A DNA stretch of 64,000 bases from Maridesulfovibrio sp050916235 (GCF_050916235.1 NZ_CP104854.1:2666001-2730000); one strand, 5' to 3'; numbered from the stretch's first letter, positions 1-8,785 are shown. The notes: a model not told the origin generated them from the sequence alone. Program-made: numbers and translations.

Positions 1-1218
1 GGCTCTGGGGAAGTATACACTCTTGGGCATGGTGTTGACTTCGGTCTTGATTCCGACCTTGGTCAGCATCTGGGCGATGGCCTGTGCGATGTCGGCATCG
101 TTCACGTAACGGTCATTGGGGCCGTGGATGACCAGCTTGAAGCCTTCGGGGTAACCGGCCTGCTTGAGAAGTTCAACAGCTCCCTTGGGGTCGTAATCTT
201 CAGGCTTCAGGCGGGAACTGGTGCCTTCGTAACCGTCAGGAACCATCTGGCTGGCGGGCACTGCGAGGCCGTCCATGATGCGGGCGGCAATGGCACGGCG
301 GTTGATTGCCTTGGAAATGGCCTTACGTACACGGAAATCCTTGAGGGGGTTCTTGATCTTTTCGCCGTTGTTCCCTGTTACAGTGGGGGAATCGTCACGG
401 TCGGTATCCAGATGGATGTAGATCAGGCGTGTGGACGGAGACTGGGACAGGGTCAGCTTTTTATTGTCGGCAAGGTGGTCCACGTCTGCCGGGGGAACGA
501 AGTTGATCAGGTCCACGTCACCCGATTTGAGGGCAGCCACGCGGGTTCCGTCGTTGGTGATGGGGCGGACGATGATTTCATCCCAGGGCAGTTTCTCGCC
601 CCAGTAATTGTCGTTGCGTTTGTAGATGATCTTGTCTCCGCGTTCCCACTTGACGAGAGCGTAAGGACCGGTTCCGATGCAGGCCTTGCCGGAGTTGAAA
701 TCTTCAGTGGTTGCACCTTCAGCATTCTTCTTGGATACGATGGCGAAAGCAGCCAACTGACGGGGAAGAAGCGGTGCAGGTGCTTCGGTGGTGAAACGAA
801 TGGTGTGGTCGTCAACAACATCGATCTTCTGGATGGCGGCAACGAATCCGGTGAAGGAAGACGGGCTGTTGGGTACATTGGGAATGCGTTCAATGGTGAA
901 CTTTACATCTTCGGCAGTAAAGGGAGATCCGTCATGGAACTTTACGCCCTCGCGAAGTTTGAATTCCCAGACGTTATCGGAAACGGGTTTCCAGGATACG
1001 GCCAGACCGGGCTGGAGTTTCTGCCTGTTGTCCTGCCGGATCAGCTTGTCGAAAACATACAGGGACTGCACGTTGTTTGCTGAAACGTTGTGGAAATGAG
1101 GGTCCAGAGAGGTGGGTTCTCCTTTCAGGCCCAGGGTCAGGGTTTCTGCGTGGGCCACGGCAGCACCGAAGGCGATGCAGACCACTAGAGCAAGAGTTAG
1201 TAACAGTTTTTGGCGCAT
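1..1218 (-). CDS. Peptide/nickel-type ABC transporter substrate-binding protein (SBP_bac_5), C-terminus cut by window edge
   Basis: Translating the minus strand from the ATG at 1218 gives an uninterrupted frame to base 1, about 406 residues, so the C-terminal quarter is missing. The start follows an AGGAG six bases upstream. Residues 1-24 form a secretion signal ending in AVAHA-ET. The mature part has the family pattern: LGLKGEPTSLDPHFHN at the N-terminus, then a stretch with VWEFKLREGVKFHDGSPFTA, the hallmark of DppA/OppA-type proteins. It would bind di- or oligopeptides (or another small solute) in the periplasm and hand them to an ABC permease, whose genes would lie to the left outside the window. 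The substrate cannot be told from sequence. Plus-strand open frames over this region are its antisense shadows. Confidence 0.9.
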   Translation of the reverse strand, partial: MRQKLLLTLALVVCIAFGAAVAHAETLTLGLKGEPTSLDPHFHNVSANNVQSLYVFDKLIRQDNRQKLQPGLAVSWKPVSDNVWEFKLREGVKFHDGSPFTAEDVKFTIERIPNVPNSPSSFTGFVAAIQKIDVVDDHTIRFTTEAPAPLLPRQLAAFAIVSKKNAEGATTEDFNSGKACIGTGPYALVKWERGDKIIYKRNDNYWGEKLPWDEIIVRPITNDGTRVAALKSGDVDLINFVPPADVDHLADNKKLTLSQSPSTRLIYIHLDTDRDDSPTVTGNNGEKIKNPLKDFRVRKAISKAINRRAIAARIMDGLAVPASQMVPDGYEGTSSRLKPEDYDPKGAVELLKQAGYPEGFKLVIHGPNDRYVNDADIAQAIAQMLTKVGIKTEVNTMPKSVYFPRA

Positions 1219-1478
1219 TCTATTCTCCTTGTTTCCTTACAGGTAAATTCGAATCTACCTTACACAATTAAACCTTGAAATCAAGGAATACCCGGTTTTG
1301 AGAATGTGCGATGCGCAATAAAGCGGTTGTTGTTTTTGTTGTTGCTTAATATTTTAAACAGCAAATTGATTATTCAATCAAGAATTATTTTTGCTGTTGC
1401 ATAATAATGGTGATGTAATTTGCTGTCCCTGAAGATGCATTTCGCAGTGAAACCATGCCCAATTCGCCAAAGAAGATT

Positions 1479-2048
1479 TCAAGAACGAAATAGTCCTGAC
1501 CTGCTGCTCGAAAAACATGATCGTGATTGTGCGAGAGACATGGCCTGATTTATGCTCAGCACAGCTTTATTAAGTCGTTGTGCTGCTGTTCCGGAAATCC
1601 TGTGAACCGCCAGCCCCCTTGATTCCAGCTCAGATACAAACAGCTGCTGCATGTATTCTCGCTCATGTCCCATGTCGCGCTGACCATCAGCCGTCCATTC
1701 AATGTCCATGTCGCAGAGAAGGTAGAGGGAAGGTGTGCGCAGCCGGAACTGTTCCTCGAGCCAGTCCGGACATATTCCGAAGTAATGTTTTGCATATACG
1801 ATGGAGGATATGATGTCTGTATCGCAGATGACCGGATCGTCTCCCCTTGCCTGCGCCTGGGCTTCGAGTTCCAGTTGCCCTCTGGCAATGGGAATCACAT
1901 CATCCGGTGTAAGCAATCCGTTTTTTTGTTCGAAGTAGCTGCGCAGGTATTCGGGAATAAAGGTCACCTTGTAGTGATCTGCGAGTTTTGCGGCAAGGGT
2001 GGTTTTTCCTGTGCATTCCGAGCCGGTAAGTACTACTCGCAGCGACAT
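1479..2048 (-). CDS. NadR-like ATPase / ribosylnicotinamide kinase-type protein
   Basis: A P-loop protein of about 189 residues. The start is the ATG at 2048, which overlaps the end of pnuC by 16 bases; the frame stays open further upstream but there it lies over pnuC. The Walker A motif GSECTGKTT sits near residues 8-16, and the VICDTDIIS stretch looks like a Walker B-type strand. This arrangement matches the C-terminal kinase domain of NadR, which phosphorylates nicotinamide riboside to NMN. Coupling to pnuC fits: PnuC imports the riboside by facilitated diffusion and the kinase traps it. No adenylyltransferase or HTH domain is present, so it is the kinase half only. The assignment to ribosylnicotinamide rather than another nucleoside rests on context. 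Confidence 0.75.
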   Translation of the reverse strand: MSLRVVLTGSECTGKTTLAAKLADHYKVTFIPEYLRSYFEQKNGLLTPDDVIPIARGQLELEAQAQARGDDPVICDTDIISSIVYAKHYFGICPDWLEEQFRLRTPSLYLLCDMDIEWTADGQRDMGHEREYMQQLFVSELESRGLAVHRISGTAAQRLNKAVLSINQAMSLAQSRSCFSSSRSGLFRS

Positions 2049-2656
2049 TCCTGCATCCTGTCCGCCTTGTAGGATTTGAGCCAGTGCATGAAGCCCAGAA
2101 CCGCCATTGCCGTGTATACGGCCATCAGCCCGCTGTATCCGGCCCAGCCTTTTGCGTAATATATGCCGATGTACATGGTGTCGGCCACAATCCACAGAAT
2201 CCAGTTTTCAAGGTACTTCCGGGCCAGCAGGTACTGGGCTATGAGCGATAGCACGGTGGTCAGGGCGTCCCACCAGGGATACGATGCCTGAAGGTAGTGT
2301 TCCGCAATGTATCCGGCCGGAATGAATGTAACCAGTCCCAGGGCAAAAAGGCGTATGCCCAGTTTCCGGTCGAGCTTCTGCACCTTCAGCGGTTTATTGT
2401 TGATGCCGCCGCGCAGCCACTGATGCCAGCCGTAGAAGCCCAGAACAACATATACGAATTGTAGAATTGCATCGGAATAGAGCCTGCCCTGAAAGACAAC
2501 CACCATCCAGATTCCCACACTGATTATGCCGAAAGGCCAGCACAGCGAATTCTGACGCACACTTAGAAAAATGTAGATGAGCCCTGTTACTATGGAGATC
2601 TGTTCGCCGATGCCCATTGAACGGATGAATTCTGCTATGAAGTTAATGAATTCCAT
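2033..2656 (-). CDS. pnuC: PnuC-family nicotinamide riboside (or related vitamin) transporter
   Basis: A 207-residue, very hydrophobic protein with about seven membrane segments, the usual length for PnuC. Family landmarks include the aromatic stretches WPFGIISVGIW, FYGWHQWLRGG and the WILWIVADTMYIGIYYAKGW segment near the C-terminus. The ATG at 2656 has CAGGA about six bases upstream. PnuC proteins are SWEET-fold facilitators that take up nicotinamide riboside and rely on a cytoplasmic kinase for trapping, which the overlapping downstream gene could supply. Related proteins carry thiamine (PnuT) or riboflavin (PnuX). The kinase neighbour favours nicotinamide riboside here. A pair of nested inverted repeats lies 70-130 bases upstream and may be a regulatory leader. 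Confidence 0.85.
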   Translation of the reverse strand: MEFINFIAEFIRSMGIGEQISIVTGLIYIFLSVRQNSLCWPFGIISVGIWMVVVFQGRLYSDAILQFVYVVLGFYGWHQWLRGGINNKPLKVQKLDRKLGIRLFALGLVTFIPAGYIAEHYLQASYPWWDALTTVLSLIAQYLLARKYLENWILWIVADTMYIGIYYAKGWAGYSGLMAVYTAMAVLGFMHWLKSYKADRMQECRCE

Positions 2657-2725
2657 TTTTATTCCTGTTTCTTGATGTCATTGTGCGTGCGCTCAGGCAT
2701 GTTAACACTTTTTTCCGGAAAGTCT

Positions 2726-2786
2726 AATGGTCCCATTTAGTTCCTGCCCTGCTTGCAGTACCGGGCAGGGGGGAGTGATGACCATT
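2726..2786 (-). promoter_or_regulatory. Candidate structured RNA leader upstream of pnuC
   Basis: Two nested perfect inverted repeats are present. The outer 7-bp arms are 2726-2732 and 2780-2786 (AATGGTC with GACCATT), and the inner 7-bp arms are 2743-2749 and 2763-2769 (CCTGCCC with GGGCAGG). They are separated by internal loops of about 10 bases on each side, giving a compact two-helix fold of about 61 bases that begins roughly 70 bases upstream of the pnuC start. Riboswitches for NAD-related ligands, thiamine or flavin occur before pnuC-type genes in other bacteria. I could not match this to any consensus, so this is only a structural observation. Confidence 0.35.
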
Positions 2787-2794
2787 GGCGCTAA

Positions 2795-2833
2795 AAACAT
2801 GAACGCTCCCGAGTGGATCTTCTTGGGAGCGTT
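2795..2833 (-). terminator. Rho-independent terminator after the haem sensor kinase gene
   Basis: Perfect 9-bp arms (AACGCTCCC at 2802-2810 and GGGAGCGTT at 2825-2833) with a 14-base loop. Read on the minus strand the hairpin is followed by CATGTTTTTAG, a short U tract. It sits about 50 bases past the stop of the kinase gene at 2885. Confidence 0.7.
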
Positions 2834-2884
2834 TATGCTTTCCGGTGTTACTGGTGCCCGATGGGCACGGCAAAGTCTTTATGC

Positions 2885-5152
2885 TCAGGATTTATTATCC
2901 GCGCGCGGGAAGGTAATGGTGAAGCAGGCACCCATGCCTTCCCGTGACGAAGCCTTGATTGTCCCGTTGTAATCCTTGATTATCCCGTAGCTGATGGAAA
3001 GTCCCAACCCGGTTCCCTTGCCCACATCCTTGGTGGTGAAGAACGGTTCGAACAATCTTCCCTGAATTGTTTCCGGAATGCCCGGCCCGGTATCGCACAC
3101 ATCGATAATCACTTTATCGTCCGTAAAGGTTGTGGAGATGTAGATCTTTTTATCATCGGCTAAAGGAACTTTTCCGGCCCAGTATTCCTCTATGGCATCG
3201 CGGGCGTTTATAAGCAGGTTGATGACTACCTGTTCAAGGCGGTTGGAATCGGCCATGATTATGGGCAGGTGGCTGTTCAGATTCCATTCCACGCTGATAT
3301 TGCGCACGGTGAGCTGGCGGCTGAAGAATTCGAAAGCACGCCTGAGCACATCGTTCACCTGCACGGGCATGGTCTTCAGGTCGGACTTGCGACCGAATTC
3401 GCGCATATGGTCGATGATTTTGCTGGCCCGGTTGACGTGCGTATCAACCCCTTCTGCCATTTCCTTAAGCATTTCCGGACCGATGGGTTGCCCGCGCGAG
3501 ACTTTGCGCAGCATGAGATTGCTGATTGTCTTGAGAATTGCCAGCGGCTGGTTGAGCTCGTGGGCTACCCCGGAAGCCATTTCGCCCAGTGTGGTCATTT
3601 TGCTGGCCTGAATGAGCTGCTGCTCGGCTTCAAGTTTCTTGGTCACGTCACTGCAGGTGATAATCAGTGTCCTTGTCCCGTCGAATTCAGCAGGTGAAAT
3701 ACGCAGCACAGCGTAGATGGGCACACCGGATCTGGTAATCTGCGAACAGGGGCCGATCTCCTTTTTGACCTTGAGAAGGTGTGCGTAGTCGGATCTTTCC
3801 TCTTCCCTGAAAAACTGCAGTATGGAGCTGCCGAGAACTTCGTCCCTGCTGTATCCGTACATGCCTTCTACCGGATCGTTGCAGTTGAGAACATCAAGAG
3901 TCTCCGCATCAAGTACGAATACTGCACCGGGGATGGAATCGAAGATGGCGTGATAGCGCTGCTCGGAGGCTGCGAGGCGAACTTCGAGTTCCTTGCGCTT
4001 GGTAATGTCGATCATCATTTCCATGGCGGCGACGATCTTGCCGCTACGGTTCTTGATGGGAGAGGTGTAGACTATCCAGTGGATGGGCCTGCCGTCCTTT
4101 GAGAGTCCGGACTCCTCGCTCATGTGCGGGTTGAGGTCGAAAAATGTTTTTTCCACCGGGCATTCTTCGCATTTGCAGTCCCGGTTCTTGTTGATCTGGT
4201 AGCACTGCCTGCCGCGCGGTTTGCCGAAGTGAGCCTCATAGGCCTTGTTGTGGCGGATTACCCTGAAATCGAGATCGACCACGCTGACAAGACAGGGCAC
4301 GTTTTCAAACAGGTCACGATATTCCTCTTTCTGTTCCAGCAGGGCCTTGTGCTTTTCCTGAACCTGTCGGCCCATCATGTTGAAGGCATCGGACAGGGTC
4401 CCTATCTCGTCGGTCTGGTCCAGTTGTACCCCGACGAAATCCCTTGCGGACCCGATGTCTTTGGTTGCCTTGATCAGGGCGCGGATGGGCTTGAATATGA
4501 AATTGTACGAATAGGCAAAGAGCGCGGCAAAGGTTGCAATGAATACAATCAGCGCGATACCGAAGTTGGCCTGCTTGAAGGTGGCCAGCATGGAGCTTTT
4601 CTTTTCAGTGGAAACAACCAGATCGAGAAGACCCAGCAGCCTCTCTTCCTTCCCGTGGACATGACAGGGGCCGGGGGCGCATCCTTCGGAGTTGGGGATT
4701 GGTGTCATAATCCCCATGTAATTCTTGCCGTTAACCGTCTTAAGCCTGCTGCGCTCCTTGAGGCTCATGGTGGAGGGCGGTGGATCGAAGCGGTGACACT
4801 GCCAGCAGGGGCCGCTGTTGATGTCCATTACATCGTTAATTTCCTTGGGATCGTTGGAATAGATTATCTGCCCTTTCTTGTTTATGACCCTGATGGCTTT
4901 GATTTCGCCCTGTCTGCTGATGTTGTTGATGTCGTTCTGGATGAATTCCTTGGAGTCCGTCATCATGGCGTGGTGCAGGCTGAGAAGCACCGTGTCGGAA
5001 AGCATGGCGATGTCGGAAATTACGTTGTCTGTGACGTTTTTCTTGAAAAACAGTACGTTGAAGCTGGTCCACAGAATGACGCTTAAGAGCAGGGTTACTC
5101 CCCCGGTGAGGATCATTTTCATGATCAGGCTGTGACTGAATTTTTTGAACAA
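2885..5152 (-). CDS. Membrane sensor histidine kinase with two periplasmic haem c motifs, HAMP and two PAS domains
   Basis: A 755-residue kinase. The order is TM1 (about 12-35), a periplasmic sensor region, TM2 (about 197-217), HAMP (about 218-270), PAS (about 280-385), PAS (about 395-505), HisKA with the phospho-acceptor H531 in GVAHELNQPL, and HATPase_c with DTGPGIP and GKGTGLGLS. The periplasmic part carries CWQCH (C116-H120), a classical CXXCH haem c site, and CAPGPCH (C158-H164), the CX4CH spacing known from some multihaem cytochromes. A redox- or gas-responsive sensor is therefore likely. The first PAS has cysteines C287, C317, C328 and C331. It is the last gene of the regulatory tail that follows hmcABCDEF, just after rrf2. 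No receiver is attached; its partner is presumably one of the two stand-alone receivers upstream. Confidence 0.9.
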   Translation of the reverse strand: MFKKFSHSLIMKMILTGGVTLLLSVILWTSFNVLFFKKNVTDNVISDIAMLSDTVLLSLHHAMMTDSKEFIQNDINNISRQGEIKAIRVINKKGQIIYSNDPKEINDVMDINSGPCWQCHRFDPPPSTMSLKERSRLKTVNGKNYMGIMTPIPNSEGCAPGPCHVHGKEERLLGLLDLVVSTEKKSSMLATFKQANFGIALIVFIATFAALFAYSYNFIFKPIRALIKATKDIGSARDFVGVQLDQTDEIGTLSDAFNMMGRQVQEKHKALLEQKEEYRDLFENVPCLVSVVDLDFRVIRHNKAYEAHFGKPRGRQCYQINKNRDCKCEECPVEKTFFDLNPHMSEESGLSKDGRPIHWIVYTSPIKNRSGKIVAAMEMMIDITKRKELEVRLAASEQRYHAIFDSIPGAVFVLDAETLDVLNCNDPVEGMYGYSRDEVLGSSILQFFREEERSDYAHLLKVKKEIGPCSQITRSGVPIYAVLRISPAEFDGTRTLIITCSDVTKKLEAEQQLIQASKMTTLGEMASGVAHELNQPLAILKTISNLMLRKVSRGQPIGPEMLKEMAEGVDTHVNRASKIIDHMREFGRKSDLKTMPVQVNDVLRRAFEFFSRQLTVRNISVEWNLNSHLPIIMADSNRLEQVVINLLINARDAIEEYWAGKVPLADDKKIYISTTFTDDKVIIDVCDTGPGIPETIQGRLFEPFFTTKDVGKGTGLGLSISYGIIKDYNGTIKASSREGMGACFTITFPRADNKS

Positions 5153-5245
5153 TTCACGGCCTCCTTAAAGCTTTGCCTGCTGTCCTCCTGCGGAGGGAAG
5201 GATTACCCTTCGAGTAGTTGGGACCGGGCTGAACCGCCCGTTAGT

Positions 5246-5677
5246 TTATTCCGGCCTGTCCATGGGGCAGAGGCGTGCGTCCTTGATGAGGTCCGCCAGA
5301 GTGTAGGAGTCGAGCATTTTGTACATGGCCTGATTGGCATCATCCCAGATGGAGCGGCGCAGGCACACTGCCGCACGCGGACAGGTGGTTACGTCCCCTT
5401 CGCAGTCCATAAAGGACTCGTCCCCTTCTAGCAGTCTGGTCAGTTTGCCGAGGGAAATGTCCTCAGGTTCCATGGTCAGCACGTTGCCGCCGTTGGGACC
5501 GCGTTTGCCGACGATGTATCCACCTTCTTTGAGTATTTTAAGAATTTTTTCGAGATACTTCAGGGAAATGTCTTCCCGACGGGCGGAATCCTTGCTGGGA
5601 ACCGGGCCGTTGGTGGAGTGAAGAGCTATATCGAGTAGCAGCCGGGTTCCGTATCTGGAGCGGGTAGTCAGTTTCAT
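5246..5677 (-). CDS. rrf2: Rrf2-family transcriptional regulator (hmc-linked)
   Basis: A 143-residue protein with the Rrf2 winged-helix start MKLTTRSRYGTRLLLDIAL and the recognition region EDISLKYLEKILKILK. The G-P-N-G-G wing (KRGPNGGNVL) is also present. Three cysteines follow (in DCEGDVTTC and AAVCLRR, spacing CX6CX5C), matching the region where IscR and NsrR bind an Fe-S cluster, so cluster-dependent DNA binding is plausible. In Desulfovibrio vulgaris the founding members rrf1 and rrf2 lie directly after hmcF and repress the operon. Here rrf2 is separated from hmcF by the Usp, two receivers and the hybrid kinase. Its likely targets are the inverted repeats upstream of hmcA. Confidence 0.9.
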   Translation of the reverse strand: MKLTTRSRYGTRLLLDIALHSTNGPVPSKDSARREDISLKYLEKILKILKEGGYIVGKRGPNGGNVLTMEPEDISLGKLTRLLEGDESFMDCEGDVTTCPRAAVCLRRSIWDDANQAMYKMLDSYTLADLIKDARLCPMDRPE

Positions 5678-5786
5678 GCGCTTGTCTCAGAATTGTTGAG
5701 TTATGAAAAAAAGGCTTCTAATGTTTATAATGTATCAGGATATGAAAATTTTTGAAAGGCGCAAAGTTTTCCACCAATATAGTCTG

Positions 5787-7742
5787 TTAATTGTGCTTGC
5801 AGACCTCTGAGGACGGCTGTTTCCTTGTTTCTACTGTGCGCGGAAGGTTAATGGTAAAAGTCGTTCCTTCTCCGGGCTCGGATTCCACGCTGATTTTTCC
5901 GCCATGCTGTTCAATGGTCTGGTTGGAAATGAAAAGCCCAATTCCGGTCCCCTTTTTGCCTTTGGATGAAAAGAAGAGGGTAAAAATCTTGTCTCTGGTC
6001 TCTTTATCCATGCCGGTTCCGTTGTCGCTTATTTTGATCTCGACATTCCCGTTTTTGTCACAGGCTGAAACCTTAATGGCGTGCGTCTTTCCGGGAACAG
6101 GGGTGTCGCATGCATCCACTGCATTTTCAAGAAAATTTACCAGTGCAGCGGACATGGAGCTGGAGTCGATCTGAAAAGTTCCGAGTTCTTCGGGTATCTC
6201 CGTGGAATAGGCTACCCCTGCGGCTGCGGCTTTGTTGTTGATGAGTGCTGCCGTATCCCTGAGGAATTGTGAAGCCTGAATCTCTTCGGTTTCAATCTCG
6301 CGGGATTTTGCATAGTAGAGGATATCCAGCACCATCTTTTTGACCCGGCCCACAACATCCTTGAGTGTTTTTGTGGCGTCGCTTACGCGCTGGGCATCGC
6401 TTTTGCGCAGCCCGGATTCGAGCCTGTAGATGCCTCCGTCCAGAGCGGTAAGCATTCCCTTGACTCCGTGGGACATGGAACCGAGCATGAATCCGAGTGA
6501 GGTCAGGTGGTCCTGCAGCCTGCGGATTTCCGTGATGTCGGTGGACATCTCCATGACCTGTTTGATGTCACCATAGGCATTGCGCAGCGGAGCCGACCAG
6601 ACCAGCATGTTCTTGCGTTCACCGTTTCTGGTGGTGACTACGGTCTCCATCTGGTGGCTTTCCCCGTCCCGGAAAGTCCTCTGAACCGGACATTCCTCAC
6701 AGGGAGTCTCACGGTGCTTGTAAGCGGAGTAGCAGGAAAGCCCGATGGGTACGTCGAAATCATCCTTGAAGCGGCGGTTGACCTCGGAAATGGTGTAATC
6801 GGGATTCTGAACCGAAATATAGCACGGGGCTTCGTCAAAGAGTCTTTGAAATTTGTACTGGGTCTCAAGAAGTTCGTCGCGCAGTCTTTTCAGCTCGGTC
6901 ATATCCACCGAGATGTCGAGGACCAGTTCGATTTCGCCGTTCTTGTTGGGTATGGGAGCTGTGTAGACCGTTACGGGAATTTCCTCCCCGTTTTCGGCAA
7001 TGAAAGTTTCCTTGCTGCGCTGGCCTTTTCCTGTTTCAAAGGTAAGCTGCACCGGACAGGCATTTCCTGCGGAATAGCGGTCTGAATAAATATCGAAACT
7101 GTTCTTGCCGACCACGTCTCCGAGCCGTTCCTTGAGCAGCTTGTTGGTGGCGACAATTTCCAAATAGCGGTTATGGATGGAAACAAGACAGGGCAGCTCG
7201 TTGAACATGCTGCTGCCGGTTTCAATCTCGTCGGCAGCGCTGGAAAGGGCTTCGCTCATGCTTTCCACAACCTGACAGGCGGCGTTCTGGCGTTCCAGTT
7301 CGATGATGCGTCTGGTCTTGTCTTCAACCAGTCGTTCCAGATTTTCCGTATATTCGCGGACCTGACGTTTGAGCAGGATCTTTTCCATGACCCGTTCAAG
7401 GGACAGTTCCAGAACTTCGTCGTTGACAGGTTTGGTTATGAAATCCGCAGCTTCAAATTTGAGTGATTCAATCGCAAGATCCATATCACCATGTCCGGTG
7501 AGCATGATCACTTCTATGTGCGGGTAATCTGATTTGACCGCCTTGAGCAGATCAATGCCGTCCATGCGCGGCATTTTGATGTCGGTCAGGATTATGTCGG
7601 GTTGGAATGTTTTGAGAAGTTTCAGGGCCGCTTCCCCGTTTTCAGCGGTCTCAACGGTATAACCAAAATCCATAATAGTGAGTCCGAGAAATCGTCTGAG
7701 ACCTTCCTCGTCGTCAACGAGCATCAATTTCCTGCCAAGCAT
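5787..7742 (-). CDS. Cytoplasmic receiver-PAS-PAS-histidine kinase
   Basis: The ATG at 7742 (GGGGG about eight bases upstream) gives 651 residues and starts right at the receiver; an in-frame start ten codons earlier lacks support. The receiver spans about 4-120, with acid pair D10/D11, phospho-acceptor D54 and K104. A coiled coil covers about 120-175. Two PAS domains follow (about 178-285 and 297-405). A HisKA-like helix carries H425 in MSHGVKGML, an atypical H-box lacking the usual E/P residues. HATPase_c ends the protein (SDNGTGMD, GKKGTGIGLF). No membrane segment is seen. The second PAS has C307, C337, C348 and C351 at the same spacing as the PAS of the haem kinase downstream; the first PAS keeps only two of these. 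Acts probably as a phosphorelay hub between the stand-alone receivers and other kinases of the hmc regulatory tail. Confidence 0.88.
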   Translation of the reverse strand: MLGRKLMLVDDEEGLRRFLGLTIMDFGYTVETAENGEAALKLLKTFQPDIILTDIKMPRMDGIDLLKAVKSDYPHIEVIMLTGHGDMDLAIESLKFEAADFITKPVNDEVLELSLERVMEKILLKRQVREYTENLERLVEDKTRRIIELERQNAACQVVESMSEALSSAADEIETGSSMFNELPCLVSIHNRYLEIVATNKLLKERLGDVVGKNSFDIYSDRYSAGNACPVQLTFETGKGQRSKETFIAENGEEIPVTVYTAPIPNKNGEIELVLDISVDMTELKRLRDELLETQYKFQRLFDEAPCYISVQNPDYTISEVNRRFKDDFDVPIGLSCYSAYKHRETPCEECPVQRTFRDGESHQMETVVTTRNGERKNMLVWSAPLRNAYGDIKQVMEMSTDITEIRRLQDHLTSLGFMLGSMSHGVKGMLTALDGGIYRLESGLRKSDAQRVSDATKTLKDVVGRVKKMVLDILYYAKSREIETEEIQASQFLRDTAALINNKAAAAGVAYSTEIPEELGTFQIDSSSMSAALVNFLENAVDACDTPVPGKTHAIKVSACDKNGNVEIKISDNGTGMDKETRDKIFTLFFSSKGKKGTGIGLFISNQTIEQHGGKISVESEPGEGTTFTINLPRTVETRKQPSSEVCKHN

Positions 7743-7826
7743 CAGCGCACCCCCGGGAACATGAAACAACAACCGGCCCTCGCAGCCGGGAAAAGTGAGA
7801 AAGGCTCCTCCGTCGACAGTTTGCCT

Positions 7827-8192
7827 TTAGTCGTCGGTCTCGCCCAGAGCCTTTCTTACTATTTCGATGACTTCAGTGGGATCAAAAGGCTTCTTGATTG
7901 TCGCAACAGCTCTTTTGATTGCCATGTGGATTCCCGGCAGACCGCTGATGACGATAACCGGGATGGTTGAAAAATCTTCTTCAAGCGTGAGTCGGCGATA
8001 AAAACGCGGACCCCACTCGTGCGGCATTTCCAGATCAAGAGTGATCAGGTCCGGCTTTTCAGCCATGGCCACGTCGTAGGCAGAGACACCGTCGGAGGCT
8101 CTGCAGGTTAGATAGCCGTGGTCCTCGAAAACGCTCACGAGGTAGTCTACGATGTACGGATCGTCATCCACAACCATTATTTTTTTGGGCAT
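7827..8192 (-). CDS. Stand-alone response regulator receiver (Rrf1-like)
   Basis: A 121-residue receiver with no output domain. The ATG at 8192 has AAAGG seven bases upstream; a GTG three codons earlier is less well placed. It has the acidic DDD pocket, the phospho-acceptor in LDLEMP, a serine switch residue in VISG and the lysine in KKPF. The helix after the phosphorylation site reads EWGPRFYRRL instead of the usual glycine-rich loop, and the next receiver gene shares this feature, so the two are close paralogues. Such single-domain proteins relay phosphate or act by protein contact. Rrf1 of D. vulgaris, encoded after hmcF, is of this class. Confidence 0.88.
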   Translation of the reverse strand: MPKKIMVVDDDPYIVDYLVSVFEDHGYLTCRASDGVSAYDVAMAEKPDLITLDLEMPHEWGPRFYRRLTLEEDFSTIPVIVISGLPGIHMAIKRAVATIKKPFDPTEVIEIVRKALGETDD

Positions 8193-8332
8193 TCCAGTCA
8201 CCTTTGTAATGATTTAAGTGGGTTATGTTTCCCAGTGGAGAGAAGCCTACACCTTACCACAACATCTGTTCAAGCTAAAAAAATTTGGCCGGTCGGCGAT
8301 GATTCGCCGACCGGCCCTTATTTCACTTACAG

Positions 8333-8686
8333 CTAGCCGATTGTTTCTTTTACAATCTTGATAAGCTCTTCAGCGTCGAAGGGCTTGGTCAGAGTGGCTA
8401 CAGCTTTGGGGATTGCGTACTTGTTGGCATTAAGTCCGCTGATTACGATGACGGGAATTCTCTTCAGCTCATCGTTCTGGGTCAGCTTGCGATAGAAGCG
8501 CGGGCCCCATTCGCTTGGCATTTCCAGGTCGAGAGTGATGAGGTCCGGTCTTTCCTTGTCAGCAACTTCGACAGCAACGGAACCGTCTTCTGCGGTAACA
8601 GTTGTGTATCCGTTATCGGTGAAGAGTTCGCTGAGGTAAGAACGGATATCCTGATCGTCATCTACGATTAAAATCTTCTTGGACAT
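8333..8686 (-). CDS. Stand-alone response regulator receiver (Rrf1-like)
   Basis: A 117-residue single receiver starting at the ATG at 8686, which is preceded by a strong AGGAGAAG. A longer frame upstream has no ribosome site. Motifs: VDDDQD acidic pocket, LDLEMP phospho-acceptor, VISG switch and TKPF lysine. The stretch EWGPRFYRKL marks it as a paralogue of the receiver at 7827-8192. By position (first receiver after hmcF, with only a Usp between) it is the better candidate for the rrf1 counterpart. The product is cytoplasmic. How a receiver without DNA-binding output regulates hmc is not visible from sequence. Confidence 0.9.
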   Translation of the reverse strand: MSKKILIVDDDQDIRSYLSELFTDNGYTTVTAEDGSVAVEVADKERPDLITLDLEMPSEWGPRFYRKLTQNDELKRIPVIVISGLNANKYAIPKAVATLTKPFDAEELIKIVKETIG

Positions 8687-8785
8687 AATAACTTCTCCTG
8701 TGAATCTATACCCTTTAACACATCGGCGGCAGGTAAATACCGGCCGCCCGGACATGCGGATGTTTATCTCGATTCAGTTATCAAC

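Noticed and set aside
124..1083. 319-codon plus-strand frame at the left end
   Set aside because: Antisense of the substrate-binding protein gene, which reads through with signal peptide and family motifs on the minus strand.
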